Source of the DNA: Forficula auricularia
Taxonomy: Eukaryota > Arthropoda > Insecta > Dermaptera > Forficulidae
Assembly (NCBI GenBank): GCA_024734495.1
Contig: JALMQS010000128.1
Span: 17,663,079-17,727,078 of the forward strand
Direction of reading: 5' to 3'
DNA: 64,000 bases
Shown: one piece after another, positions 45,807 through 56,264 of the stretch
Layout: each line of letters starts with the position of its first letter
Numbering within the stretch: position 1 is the first letter of the stretch
Made by a program: the position numbers and the translations under genes
Notes under the pieces: generated by a model
Seen by the model: only the letters and a program-made list of their open reading frames with translations
Databases searched by the model: none
What the model was told of the DNA's origin: nothing

Positions 45807-46355
45807 TATTTTCTATCGGAAAATATGCAAATATTATTGTTTCATTATCCAAGGCAGAGAGAACGAATATATAAATATGTTCACAACATGAACATATAAA
45901 TAATATATACATATTATATAAATATCCCAATAAAACGAAAAATTCACATAGCAGCTATTAGAGTACTAGTGACGATTTTTAGAAAAGGATTTGGTCTTCA
46001 ATTCAAAGGGTTTAAATAAATAATTATTTGTTTATATAATACTATTAATAATGAATTTATTTACACCAACTCAATTACATTCTGGGTCGGTAAATCAAGT
46101 ACAGTTTTTTCAGAGTCCACTGATAAATTTAAGAATAAATAAATAATTAAAAAAAATAAATAGATATTTTAATAACAAAATTACTGGCATAAAATAGCTT
46201 TTAAACAAAAGCCAGACTTGTTTAGATGTGGTCCAGATAATTTTTACAGGTCTATAGATTGAAAAAGATAATAAACGTTCTTCTAGTAGGTACATTTTCT
46301 TCTTTCATTTTTATAATAACTATTCACATGATTGAATTGTTAGGAAGTTTTCAAA

Positions 46356-46764
46356 TAAGTATATAATGCAATTGGATGTTGATGAAAGCAGTCCACGGTG
46401 GTTGTAAAAAAATAAGACTATAGAGGTTTTATTATTTTACATTTATTTGTTAAACCGACACATATTGATCATCAATTGCTTTTTACTTTATTTCTATTCG
46501 AGATGAAAAATTTTTATAATGTTTTTTTGGCATTGTCAAAGGAGACAGAAAGTAATTATGTTTTGAACTACTTTCATTGACTTTTTGTTACCCTGAAGAA
46601 GGAGAGAATAAATCTCCGAAACGTCGGTTTAACAAATAAATGCAAAATAATAAAACCTCTATAGTCTTACTTTTTTACAACCACCGTGGACTGCTTTCAT
46701 CAACATCCAATTGCATATTTATACCAGTCCGTCTCCTAAAGAAAAACTCTATTAAGTATATAAT
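46356..46764. mobile_element. Hammerhead fold-back with 12-bp target duplication
   Basis: Target duplication taagtatataat is at 46356-46367 and 46753-46764. The left arm (46368-46459) is flush with the duplication. The right arm runs to 46714 and is followed by a 38-bp tail (46715-46752) with taccagtccgtctc. Only the right arm has a full hammerhead. The left arm's homology stops within 3 nt of the predicted cleavage point. The spacer (46460-46583) is open on the plus strand for ~40 codons, but no RT or GIY-YIG motif is recognisable. Confidence 0.8.
46584..46636 (+). ncRNA. Type I hammerhead ribozyme motif (intact)
   Basis: Helix I is tttgtt/aacaaa plus cc/gg around an internal loop. Core CTGAAGA is at 46593-46599, followed by an extra A. 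Stem II is ggaga/tctcc (46601-46605 with 46613-46617), GAAA 46618-46621, a self-complementary helix III ACGT, and GTC ending at 46625. Every conserved core residue is present. Confidence 0.75.
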
Positions 46765-46769
46765 TATTA

Positions 46770-47650
46770 ATAGTTTAAACAAATTTCTAAACAACTGATT
46801 ATACTTTAATTAATAAGATATTTTTTCATTCATCAGAATCAATTTTTAGAACAATTTCATAGTAGATTATATAATTATACATATTTTTGTTGGTGTTTTA
46901 ATTAAAAAAACATACGAGTATTATATTAATATAGATTATTGCTATATTGGATTGCAGAACAAAATCAACTTTTTCATCACGGCCAGCAGCTACAACTACA
47001 AAATAAGTTAAAAGTTGAATTTAAATATATAAAAATAGCGGCCAAATTCTGCAGACAAGAGAATTGATTTCATTGGAAATACAACTCTCGACAAGATGAT
47101 CTTATCATATTTTAATCGTTACAAAATATATTTATAAATCCTTTGCATATTAAGTTTTCTCATATTTCAGGTTCATCTTAGTGATAGTCCACAGAATGTA
47201 TGCACATATAATACTATATTCACACTTATTTACAGTAATGGTCTTCTAATTTAAAACTAAATTGAAGTGAAAGAAAAGATAAAAATTTTTCAAGACTCGG
47301 TAGTATCTTCACAAATTTTGGTAATTTGAAAATGTTTGTATCAAAAAACAGTTTATTCTGGAAAGCTTAAACTTGGCAGAGCATTCAGTTTATTCAGAAC
47401 CCCGGGCGTGAATTTCAGAGAGAGCTGAAAAGTATTTTTAATATATTATTATTAAATATTCACAATGTTTTACAAATAAAAAAGTATTATAATTGTTTTG
47501 AAAAAAAATCCATTGTATTGAGATATTAGGTAAAATATATTTATGTTTCTATTTATTTAAAGTTTATTTTTGCATTCGGCTATGTAGTTTTCATTTACTC
47601 TATTAAAAATGCAAAGTTCATCGTTAAATTAATAATTAAAAAACTCCGAG
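46770..47650. other. No identifiable gene
   Basis: AT-rich; no repeats or frames of note. Confidence 0.5.
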
Positions 47651-47657
47651 CTTATTA

Positions 47658-48249
47658 GGGTAGTTGTTTCGCCAAATGGGTTTTCTTAGGATTTTTTTGA
47701 AATTTAGACAGATTATTATTTAAATAGGAAAATTTACATACATATTTAATTATAATTAAGAAACCCATCTTACCATTTTTATAAAAAACTAAACCAACAT
47801 TAAACAATAACCAATAATATTTTAAAACAATTTTGATTCATAGTTACAACACAGTTTCTGAGATAATAATGAACAAATAATGAAAAATGTATAAAAAAAA
47901 TTTACACTAAAAACAATTTGGCAACAGCGCATTTATTTAACCAGCGAAAGATGTATAAAGCGCGCACGCGCTAGATTTTTTCAAAATTATAATTTTCATA
48001 AGGTGTAACATAAGCGTTGATTACATACGATTTTTATAGAAATAAATCGACCTGTAAAATGTATTTTATCTGTCATTTTAATATAAAAATATTCAATCTC
48101 TTACAATGGTGCCAGATTTGTCAAACGAGCAAGGGATTGGCTAGAATCGGTACATAAACAGCAAAAAGTTTTGGGCTTATGAATCCTTATTGTCTGTTCT
48201 ATATACTCTAGCATTAACTTTTTGCTAGTATTGTAGCGAAACAACTACC
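47658..48249. mobile_element. TIR element, about 590 bp, TTA-flanked
   Basis: The left end gggtagttgtttcgcc is matched inverted by 'gcgaaacaactacc' at 48236-48249, with TTA on both outer sides. Internally it has 'gcgcgcacgcgc' near 47970 and no reading frame. TTA flanks suggest PIF/Harbinger or a related superfamily. Confidence 0.5.
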
Positions 48250-48846
48250 TTAATACAAACTTTTCAGCTAAATTTCAGGTCGTTAGCTAATGAGTATTTG
48301 GGAGCTCTCAACCATTCGAATGTTTTTTTTTCTGATTTTCTGCATTTTTCAAACTGAAGTTCTGAAGTTAAAAAGCCCAAAATCTAATCGGTTCTTATTT
48401 TGACAAAAAGAAACTTTTTGCCACCAGGATGAACTTATAAAAGTCTTTCAGTTCTTGAGTTATCGTGGAACGAAAGACAGATTATGTTTGAGATTTATTT
48501 TTATCCACGATTCATACATAAAAACACGAATAAGAAAATCTAATTGAAAATTTTTGAATCAATCCAAAAGTTTGAAGACTGCTGTTATAGAGCAACCCTT
48601 ACAGATAGAAAGAGGGCTGTGGGTGGCAATTTAATAATATACCATAATAAGACCCGATCTGAAAGTGTAACTGAGAGTTTGTGAAAACTTCAAAGAATAC
48701 ATAATCTATTTAATATGTAAATATTTAACCTTGTGCAAAAAAATTCAGGGCCTCTAATTTAGGTCTAAGACATTTAGACAGTTGATTTAGAAAACTATAG
48801 AAGCCCCTGATATACACGAGATTACAGTTAATCTATTTAAGCTAGA

Positions 48847-49072
48847 AAATATTAACTTCGCGGTAGACGTTCCGAACATAATAAAGATCCTTTTGTGTGG
48901 TGTTATCAATGATTAAAAATAAAAATAAAATTCCCCAAAAAATTTAAAAATCTCACTTTGTTTTTTAAATGTTTTTGGAGAGTTTCATTTTTACCGTTGA
49001 TAACACCGCACAAAAAGATCCTGAATATGTTCGGAACAACTACAACACATGGCACTAACGAAGTTAATATTA
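48847..49072. repeat. Inverted repeat element, about 225 bp
   Basis: The arms 'aatattaacttcg...gttccgaacat...aaagatcc.tttgtg.ggtgttatcaa' (48847-48909) and its inverse (about 48997-49072) pair with small gaps. Related words ('gatgtcctgaacatgttcgg') occur near 61880. MITE-like. Confidence 0.55.
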
Positions 49073-49239
49073 TTTATTTTTAAATACCAAATATTATCAC
49101 TTATTTTTAAATTCCAAATCAAAACATATTAATATAATGAAATTTCCAAGTTCTTCTTTCTTCAAACCATTCTTTTTAATTATAGGAAAACTTAAGTTGT
49201 TTAAATAAGGGTTATTAGTCAAGAAATTATTATATTATA

Positions 49240-49345
49240 CCATCGTGAATTTATTTCGAAATGCTGAGAATGTATCGGGGAACGTTCGTTCCTCATCTTC
49301 AGGGCGGATAGGTCAATTAAATATGAATATAAAAATTTATATTTC
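49240..49345 (-). mobile_element. Decayed single hammerhead arm
   Basis: Minus strand: CTGAAGA, an extra T, and stem II gaggaac/gttcccc (one mismatch). The GAAA box reads GATA and helix I is not evident. A solitary, inactive relative of the fold-backs. Confidence 0.4.
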
Positions 49346-50051
49346 GTCTACCATAGATTAAGTTATCCCTGAAACATTGTCAGCATGGAGCAATTAATTT
49401 ATAAGAATTTATTGAGTAACCGTAATTTAAGCCCCTTAAGTAAATAAAAGACTCAATTTAGCAATTGAATAAATAAGAATGAGGTAATTAAAATTAACTT
49501 TAAAATTAAAATCACAGATGGAAGAACATTATGTAGATTTTTGTTTTCATTTAAGTTCTTAATTTGATAGAGAAAAGAAAAGCTGTGTAAGAATAAAAAA
49601 AGGAGTGAATTCGAAAATGTAATGCCATAGTACTTAGAATAGAAGAGATAGATTTATTTTATTTTTTATGAATGGCCTGTTGACTGTTGGATTTATGCTT
49701 TTTACTTTCGTTGTGTTGTAAAAATTGAATAGATGAGTTCAGAGAAAGATCACAGATTTGGCAATAATAGTTACCTGTAAAAAAAATTATAAAGATCATG
49801 AAACAATTCGTGTTTGTCTACTATGTCAGATTTCGATTTGCAATATGAATTGTACATTCAAGAGCTAAAACGCGAGCGCTTAATAACTTTAAAATAACCT
49901 CCGATATGCAAAATGAGCATGTGAAGGTATAATATACAATTTTTTGTAAAAAAAATTGGTATGAAGCTTCAAATCTATTCTTACTAAAACAGGTATAAAA
50001 GTGAACTACGCTCTATTGTACCTCGAATAAATCAAGTTTAACTGTACATTA

Positions 50052-51221
50052 GTGTGGTCCTTATTTTGGGTATTTTCGAATTGTTATGCCGCGTGAGGCT
50101 CATTTGGTTCGAAATAAATAAAAGAAAATATCTTTCTCGCAAGTTTCAAGTCTCTATCTCGATTTTAATCTGCGCCCCATAGCGAGTTTCCTATCTAAAT
50201 AACATGGGGTTTTTGGCATTGAATGATCAATTTTTTGTTTCGGTCAAATACCTCAAAAAATTTGAAACTCTGTAGACTTTATCCTTATAATAGTAGCTAT
50301 CCTTCAGAATTTTTACAGATTTTTATCTATTATAATTTTGGAGTTACAGCTAGATAAAATACTGCTATATCTTAGTGTTACTAAGATATAGACTCCAAAA
50401 TTATAATAGCTAAAAATCTGTAAAAATTCTGAATAATATCTACTATTATAAGGATAAACTCTAGAGTTTCAAATTTTTTGAACCATTACTTTGGCCGGAA
50501 TAAAAAATTGTAGGTGATCCAGCCAGTAGTTGATCAAATAACGCCGATGCTACGCTATTTTTATCACCCAGCTTTCATTTTAAATCTTAATAGAAAACTC
50601 ACACCATAATAACAATCCCTTATATGTGTCCAATCATAGGAGAATATAAATTTCAGGCCTTATTAAAGAGTATAAATAATAGAATTTAAAAAAAAATTTG
50701 TTCCAGTAGTTATCGGGCGAATCCAATTTTTGATCAAAGTCAAATCCAATGATTTTAAAGGAGGTAAAATAACACAATTTGATAATTTTATTTATATTTT
50801 ATTTTATTATTATTTATTTTTTTATTATTTTTTAAGAGACACAATGGAAATGAAAACATTACATTTTTTAAAAGTATTGCAAATCATGAACCGAAAAAAG
50901 ATTTCTTGTTTTGCTGGTTTTAGTTGGTTCTTCGATATGTGAAACAACCTGAGTTGACAACATTTAAATCATAAATAGTTGTTTCCGACTGAAAATGACA
51001 CGAAAATTTGAGCATTCGATCAACTACTGGATGGGTATCAATTACTGGCTGGGTCACCCTATGTTCAATGCCAAAAACCCCCCATGTTACATCGCTGTGG
51101 GGCGCATGTTAAAATTGAGATAGAGACTTGGAACTTGCTGGATATTTTCTTTTATTTATTTCGAACCATATGAGCCTAGGGCAGCATAATAATTCGAAAA
51201 TACCCAAAATAATGACAACCC
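50052..51221. mobile_element. TA-flanked element with about 170-bp inverted ends and an inner hairpin
   Basis: Outer arms 50052-50222 and 51053-51221 are inverted copies carrying 'ttattttgggtattttcga' and 'cccatgtta.atcgctgtggg'-type sequence; TA flanks both ends. A second, closer inverted repeat lies inside at about 50223-50352 and 50385-50520 ('agatttttagctattataat'). The remaining 0.5 kb has only a low-complexity 70-codon frame (50730-50942). A non-autonomous TIR transposon with nested palindromes. Confidence 0.6.
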
Positions 51222-51224
51222 TAC

Positions 51225-52220
51225 TCTACATGAATAAATAATTATATGAGGCTACAAAGACGTACCCAGAAATTTGTTTCGGAGGAGCCGAAATAAAAGG
51301 AAATCAGAATATTATAAAAATAATGAACGTATTTGTTTAATAACAAAAATTGGAATAAAAGTTTTAATAGATTTAACTTTTATAAGATGTTTTATTAGTT
51401 AATATTTAATTAATTAAATGATCGACCACTTTTTCTTTTATTTGAAAAGAGATCTTGATATATATCGTCAGGTAATCAAAAATTGAAAATCCACCCCATG
51501 TCGAGCTTTGGTTGTATTTTACCACTCCTCAGAGCCCAAACAAAAAATTATACTAACTTCACAGATCTTAACAAAATATCAAAGGCAAGAAACACAAACC
51601 AATCAAAACTCACAGTGTGGAAAAATTTACAATTCAATTCTTTATCTGTCCTTCTTTCTTGGATAGGCCCCGAGGATTTTGAAAAAATACAACGAATTCT
51701 TGGCAAGTGGATTTTTTATTTTTTATTATCTGTCCATATATTTTAAGGTTTTCTTGGATTTATATTTATATTTATGAAATTAATAATAATAACACGTATC
51801 TTGAGTATATATTTAGAGGAAGTTTTTTTGAGATATACTTGAGAACAGTTTAAGAAAAAAATATTTTATTAAAAATTGACCATTTTAGTATTTAATAATT
51901 AATTTAATATAAGAGGAAGTAAAGAGGAGAACACAGTCACTTGAAAATATGTTCGTAAAATCTTTGAATTGGAATCAGCGGCACTTGAAATATAATCGTA
52001 ATATTAAAAATATTTAGTTTACCCAGAGTAGCAGTGTTGTTGATTTATAAGATGAAAACAAATGACAAGGTCAGTAATTTATACTTATTAATCGATATAA
52101 ATGAAAACTTGGGGGAAATTATTTCAAGCCAATTCAGAGATCATATTCGCAAATTTTCAATTATATTGATTTGATTCCAGGTGCTGATGTCAATTAAAAG
52201 ATTGTGCGAAACATATTTTC
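51225..52220. other. No identifiable gene
   Basis: AT-rich. The 87-codon plus-strand frame at 51483-51746 opens at a TTG and shows no domain. Confidence 0.45.
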
Positions 52221-52224
52221 AATT

Positions 52225-52358
52225 GATAAAGATAAGAGTAAATAAATATTCCATTTAATATGGATTTACTATGAGTTAAGGATACTGGGTCACTTATTTC
52301 ACCTTAACTCATAGTAAATCCATATTAAATAAAATATTTATTTACTCTTATCTTTATT
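52225..52358. repeat. 56-bp inverted repeat
   Basis: 52225-52280 and 52303-52358 are near-perfect inverse copies ('tggatttactatgagttaag'), 22 bp apart. Strong single-strand hairpin; MITE-like. Confidence 0.65.
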
Positions 52359-52530
52359 AAAGATGTTTCACCTTGCACCAACACCACAATCTCTACTGAT
52401 TATTTTCAATTGCCTTTGTCCATGAGTGTCTGCCTATTTCCAATATTAAATTAATTATTGATGACAAACATCGTCGATTTTTAATCTAATTTTTTTTCCC
52501 TCAAAGTATTCCTCAATAACTTATATATAT

Positions 52531-53765
52531 AGCGGGTGAGTTTTTTATATTGAGACAGTCTTATAACTCAAGAACAGTGTATTATATGGAAAAAAGTTTC
52601 AAATAAAAGTTTGTTTATATCGAGGGGAAAACTAAACTACGCTATTGTTTGTCGACGTAGAACAAGCTTTCAAGGGTATTTCAATGTCAAGTTCTGTTTT
52701 TTAAATAGAACCCTATATTTTTCTATACGTCTACTTAATCTACAAAAAAAACAGAACATCTTTTATAAGAACTATTTTGTTATACGACATCAAATAAACA
52801 AAATACATGAATCAATTAGATCTCAAAAAAATTCTTAATAATTATTTTTAACAATTATTTAACTTAATTATCAAATATATAATTATTAAATAAATAATTT
52901 AATAATGATTAATAATTTTATAATTTTTCGACACTGTTCTGAGACATTTCAGAGTGTATTGCAAGTCTTCTGGATGAATTCCAGTTCCAATTTCGTTATT
53001 TTGGCCTGTTTAAGTTTCTTAGTAGCCTTTATATTTCGTTTTTTTTTTTAAACAGATTATACAACACAATAAAATTAAGTTTTGAGGGTGTATTCCTATC
53101 AGGAAAACGCTCGGCATCCATTTCAATGGCAGCCCCATAAGACTTCTTCCACATTCACCGCATAAATTAAGACCATTTTAATTCTGTCTTCAACAAAAAA
53201 ATTCTCCATTTTTATTATGGTAATACAATATAACTATCTACTGGATTGACACGAGAAATAAACTTTTTTAAACTCTAGAATTTCAACTAGTTCTATTAAG
53301 TAGAAAATAATCTCTTAAATCTGAGTATAACGAAGTTTTAATATCAATATAAATCCTTATTTTCATTGTTGTGACTTTCCGATTTAATGATTATTTATTT
53401 AATAATTAATTATTTAAACATTATTATTTTATAATTAAGTTAAATAATTGTTAAAAATAATTATTAAGATTTTTTTGTGATCTAATTGATTCATGTATTT
53501 TGTTTATTTGATATCGTGTAACAAAATAGTTCTTATGAAAGTTGTTCAGTTTTTTTTGTAGATTAAGTAGACGTAAACAAAAATATAGGGTTCTATTTAA
53601 AAAACAGAACTTGACCTTAAAATACCCTTGAAAGCTTGTTTAACGTCGAGAAACAATAGTGTAGTTTAGTTCCCCCTCGATATAAACAAACTTTTATTTG
53701 AAACTTTTTTCATATATCACTGTTCTTGAGTTATAAGACTGTCTCAAGATAAAAAACTCGCCCGG
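52531..53765. mobile_element. DNA transposon with about 380-bp terminal inverted repeats
   Basis: The arms 52531-52915 and 53385-53765 are inverted copies. Outer ends read cgggtgagttttttatattg on the left and the inverse of ccgggcgagttttttatctt on the right. The ~470-bp core holds a disabled helix-turn-helix protein start on the minus strand. Short arms plus gene fragment fit a deleted Tc1/IS630-like or related transposon. The ends have no perfect target duplication. The 75-codon frame at 52611-52838 is arm sequence, not a gene. Confidence 0.65.
52949..53209 (-). pseudogene. Transposase N-terminal helix-turn-helix (DUF4817-like), frameshifted
   Basis: Minus-strand ATG at 53209. The translation starts MENFFVEDRIKMVLIYAVN. 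After one frameshift it continues SYGAAIEMDAERFPDRNTPS and LNFIVLYNLF. After a second shift it reads RNIKATKKLKQAKITKLELE to a TGA at 52949. 'A...(Y/F)..(R/K)FP.R..PS...F' is the signature of the DUF4817-type HTH found at the start of arthropod transposon proteins. Two frameshifts and the absence of any catalytic domain make it a pseudogene. Its position between long TIRs supports a transposase origin. Confidence 0.6.
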
Positions 53766-53769
53766 TATA

Positions 53770-54600
53770 TATAATTAATGAGGTCCATATTTCAGGTAAT
53801 TTTTAATTTATATTTAGTGTTGATTCTGGAGTGGGGCCTGGGTACGTATCTCTGTTGGTGGTTATGAATTTTTTTCAATTTCCTTTTTTTTTTTTACTTT
53901 ATTTTTTTTTTTTTTTTAATAATAATTCGTTCAGATTTTATTTATATAAATATTTGAATATATTTTATTTCCTAAATTAAGTAATATATTTAAATAATAT
54001 AAAAGATCTAGGGAAATATTATAATTCGATACCTGAAGGGGTACGATATATGGAGAAGTCTTTTTTGGTTGTATCTTCTTTTTTCATTAGTGATTCTAAA
54101 ATAGAATTTGAACCTAAAAAAATGTATAAGAGCCAATTAATATTATCCATTGATATTACAGCAGTGGCATTTATAAATATAATAGATCTACAAATCAATT
54201 CGGTGACAATTTTTAAAGTATAGTGAAATTTTATTTATATAATTTTTGAGTTTATAGCTCTTACATATCTTTTGATAATAGTCCCACAGAAATTATCAAT
54301 AAATTTGATGCAGTTTTTATTCTTTTGTATTTACATTCAAAGCTGCAAACTCCTTAATCAATCAAATATAAGTGTTATCATTTCTTACTTATAACTAGTC
54401 TGAATATAGTATCATAGTTTGAGCATTTACAGATTTTTGGAATGGATATTACACTATGCACTTAGCATAAAAGATTTTTTGTCAATTTCTCAAATTCACC
54501 AAATGGGAGATTACCTTTAATATCAGACACCTCTTATAAGAAAGAGAAAAGAGCTTTGCTCTGTAGAGACAACCCACGATAATACGAAACTCTTTAAGGT
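53770..54600. other. No identifiable gene
   Basis: AT-rich, with T-runs at 53887-53930. Confidence 0.5.
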
Positions 54601-54610
54601 AGTTCTTTCA

Positions 54611-55138
54611 CAAATGCAAAAATTCAAGAAGTTTTTGAAACTAGGAATATAAGTCATTAAAAGCATAATACACATACTGTTAAAATTTGAAGACGATTTA
54701 CCAAACTAAACATGAAATAATTGGAATTAAAAATGACATTTTTTTACATAGGGTAGATAGGGAAAGGGTGGGGATATGATCATTATTTTATTTTTTCATT
54801 GAAGGACTTTCACCATCTTGATGAAAAACTAATATTTGTTAGAATAATATATTCGGAGTAACTTAAAAAAAAAATAGAAATGATTTACCACTTAGTTTTG
54901 ATAAAAAACAAAAAAAACAAACATATGGGCGATAATTTTTGTGGAGGGGATATAAGCACAATGGCTTGAAAACGATCCGGCTAGAATGTGTGTATCCATA
55001 TAGAGATTTCGTAGTGTGAGTGGTACAGTCACGTTAAAAAAACATAACCTAAAATTTTAGTTCCGTTCATATTATAGAGTGGTTACGAGGCTAAAACTTT
55101 TTGTGTGGATTGTCGTGAAAGAACCTCCTTAAATCGAA
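54611..55138 (-). repeat. About 510-bp dispersed repeat, copy 2
   Basis: Inverse of 24528-25037, about 30 kb away, conserved through most of its length with indels. The two copies would form a very large inverted pair within the window. Confidence 0.65.
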
Positions 55139-55139
55139 C

Positions 55140-56260
55140 ATTTCTAGAAATTCAAGTCAATGTCTTTCTTTGAAAAATTCTCTACATTTAGAAAATATAT
55201 AAGAAATTAAATCGTAGTTTTTCTATAAGATAAGTATGATTATTTCACATCAATAAGTTGTATATTTCTTTAATATAGCCTAATCCTAAACAACTTAAAA
55301 AATCAAATAAAAAAATAGTTTTTTTATCTACGGTATAATTCGAAGTGCAGGTACGGGGGTATAATTTGGAATTCGTACAATTCAGTTTAAGAATTGCTGG
55401 TAATCCCTATAGCACGTAGTCTCACCTTAGTCAAGTTTTAGAATTAGCGAATATCCTCGTATAATAATCACTTTGTAGCAATAAATGAGAGTATAATTTG
55501 AAGATATTCAAGAATTTTTGGTAGATGAAGTTGCTGATGAAGCAAAGTTAGAAGAAATGGCCTCTGCAATAAGTGACTATGACTATCCATTAATTACATC
55601 ACGAAATTTTGTGGTTTTATGAAAGCTTCCTCCCCTTATGTCACAGATTGTCGTATTCGAGTGACGCCCCCTCTCCTATTGTGATGTCTCATCTTTGTTC
55701 TTCTTAATTTAGAGATAATTTTAATTAAAATAACATTACGATTATTTTTTATTTTTAAAAAATTTTAAAATGGATTTAAAAAACTCCCATTTTAATTGGC
55801 TGCTTATATTATTAATTGTTTTCATATTTTAGATGAGACAAAAATGTGTTACCAATGTCTTAACTCCCCCCACCCCCCCACCCCTCTCGCACACTTTGCG
55901 GACCCTTCTTCTAATGTACTCCTATACGGATGGCCACCAAGCCACATTAATTCCGAAAACGAGAGCGCAGATAGAAAGGCTAAAGTTTAAAATTTTACTC
56001 TAAAGAGGCTACAGGAATTTACTTAACTGAACAAGGAAATTTTTATTTTCTAAATTCAGATCTTTCCACTGAAAGAAGAGCAAATTTAAGAGAACTTCAC
56101 AAATGCACTGCTACTTAGCTCAATATAACAAGATTTAAAAAGACTTAAAGATAACTCTCGCCGATATTATTATAATATTAATTATGATTATTGATATTAG
56201 ATGATGTTTTTTAGAAAGAAATGGTTATCGTTTAATGTTGTTTGACATAGAAGAAAATAT
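55140..56260. other. No identifiable gene
   Basis: AT-rich, with a C-run near 55866-55881 and a plus-strand frame (55796-55990) that runs through it. Nothing recognised. Confidence 0.4.
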
Positions 56261-56264
56261 TATG

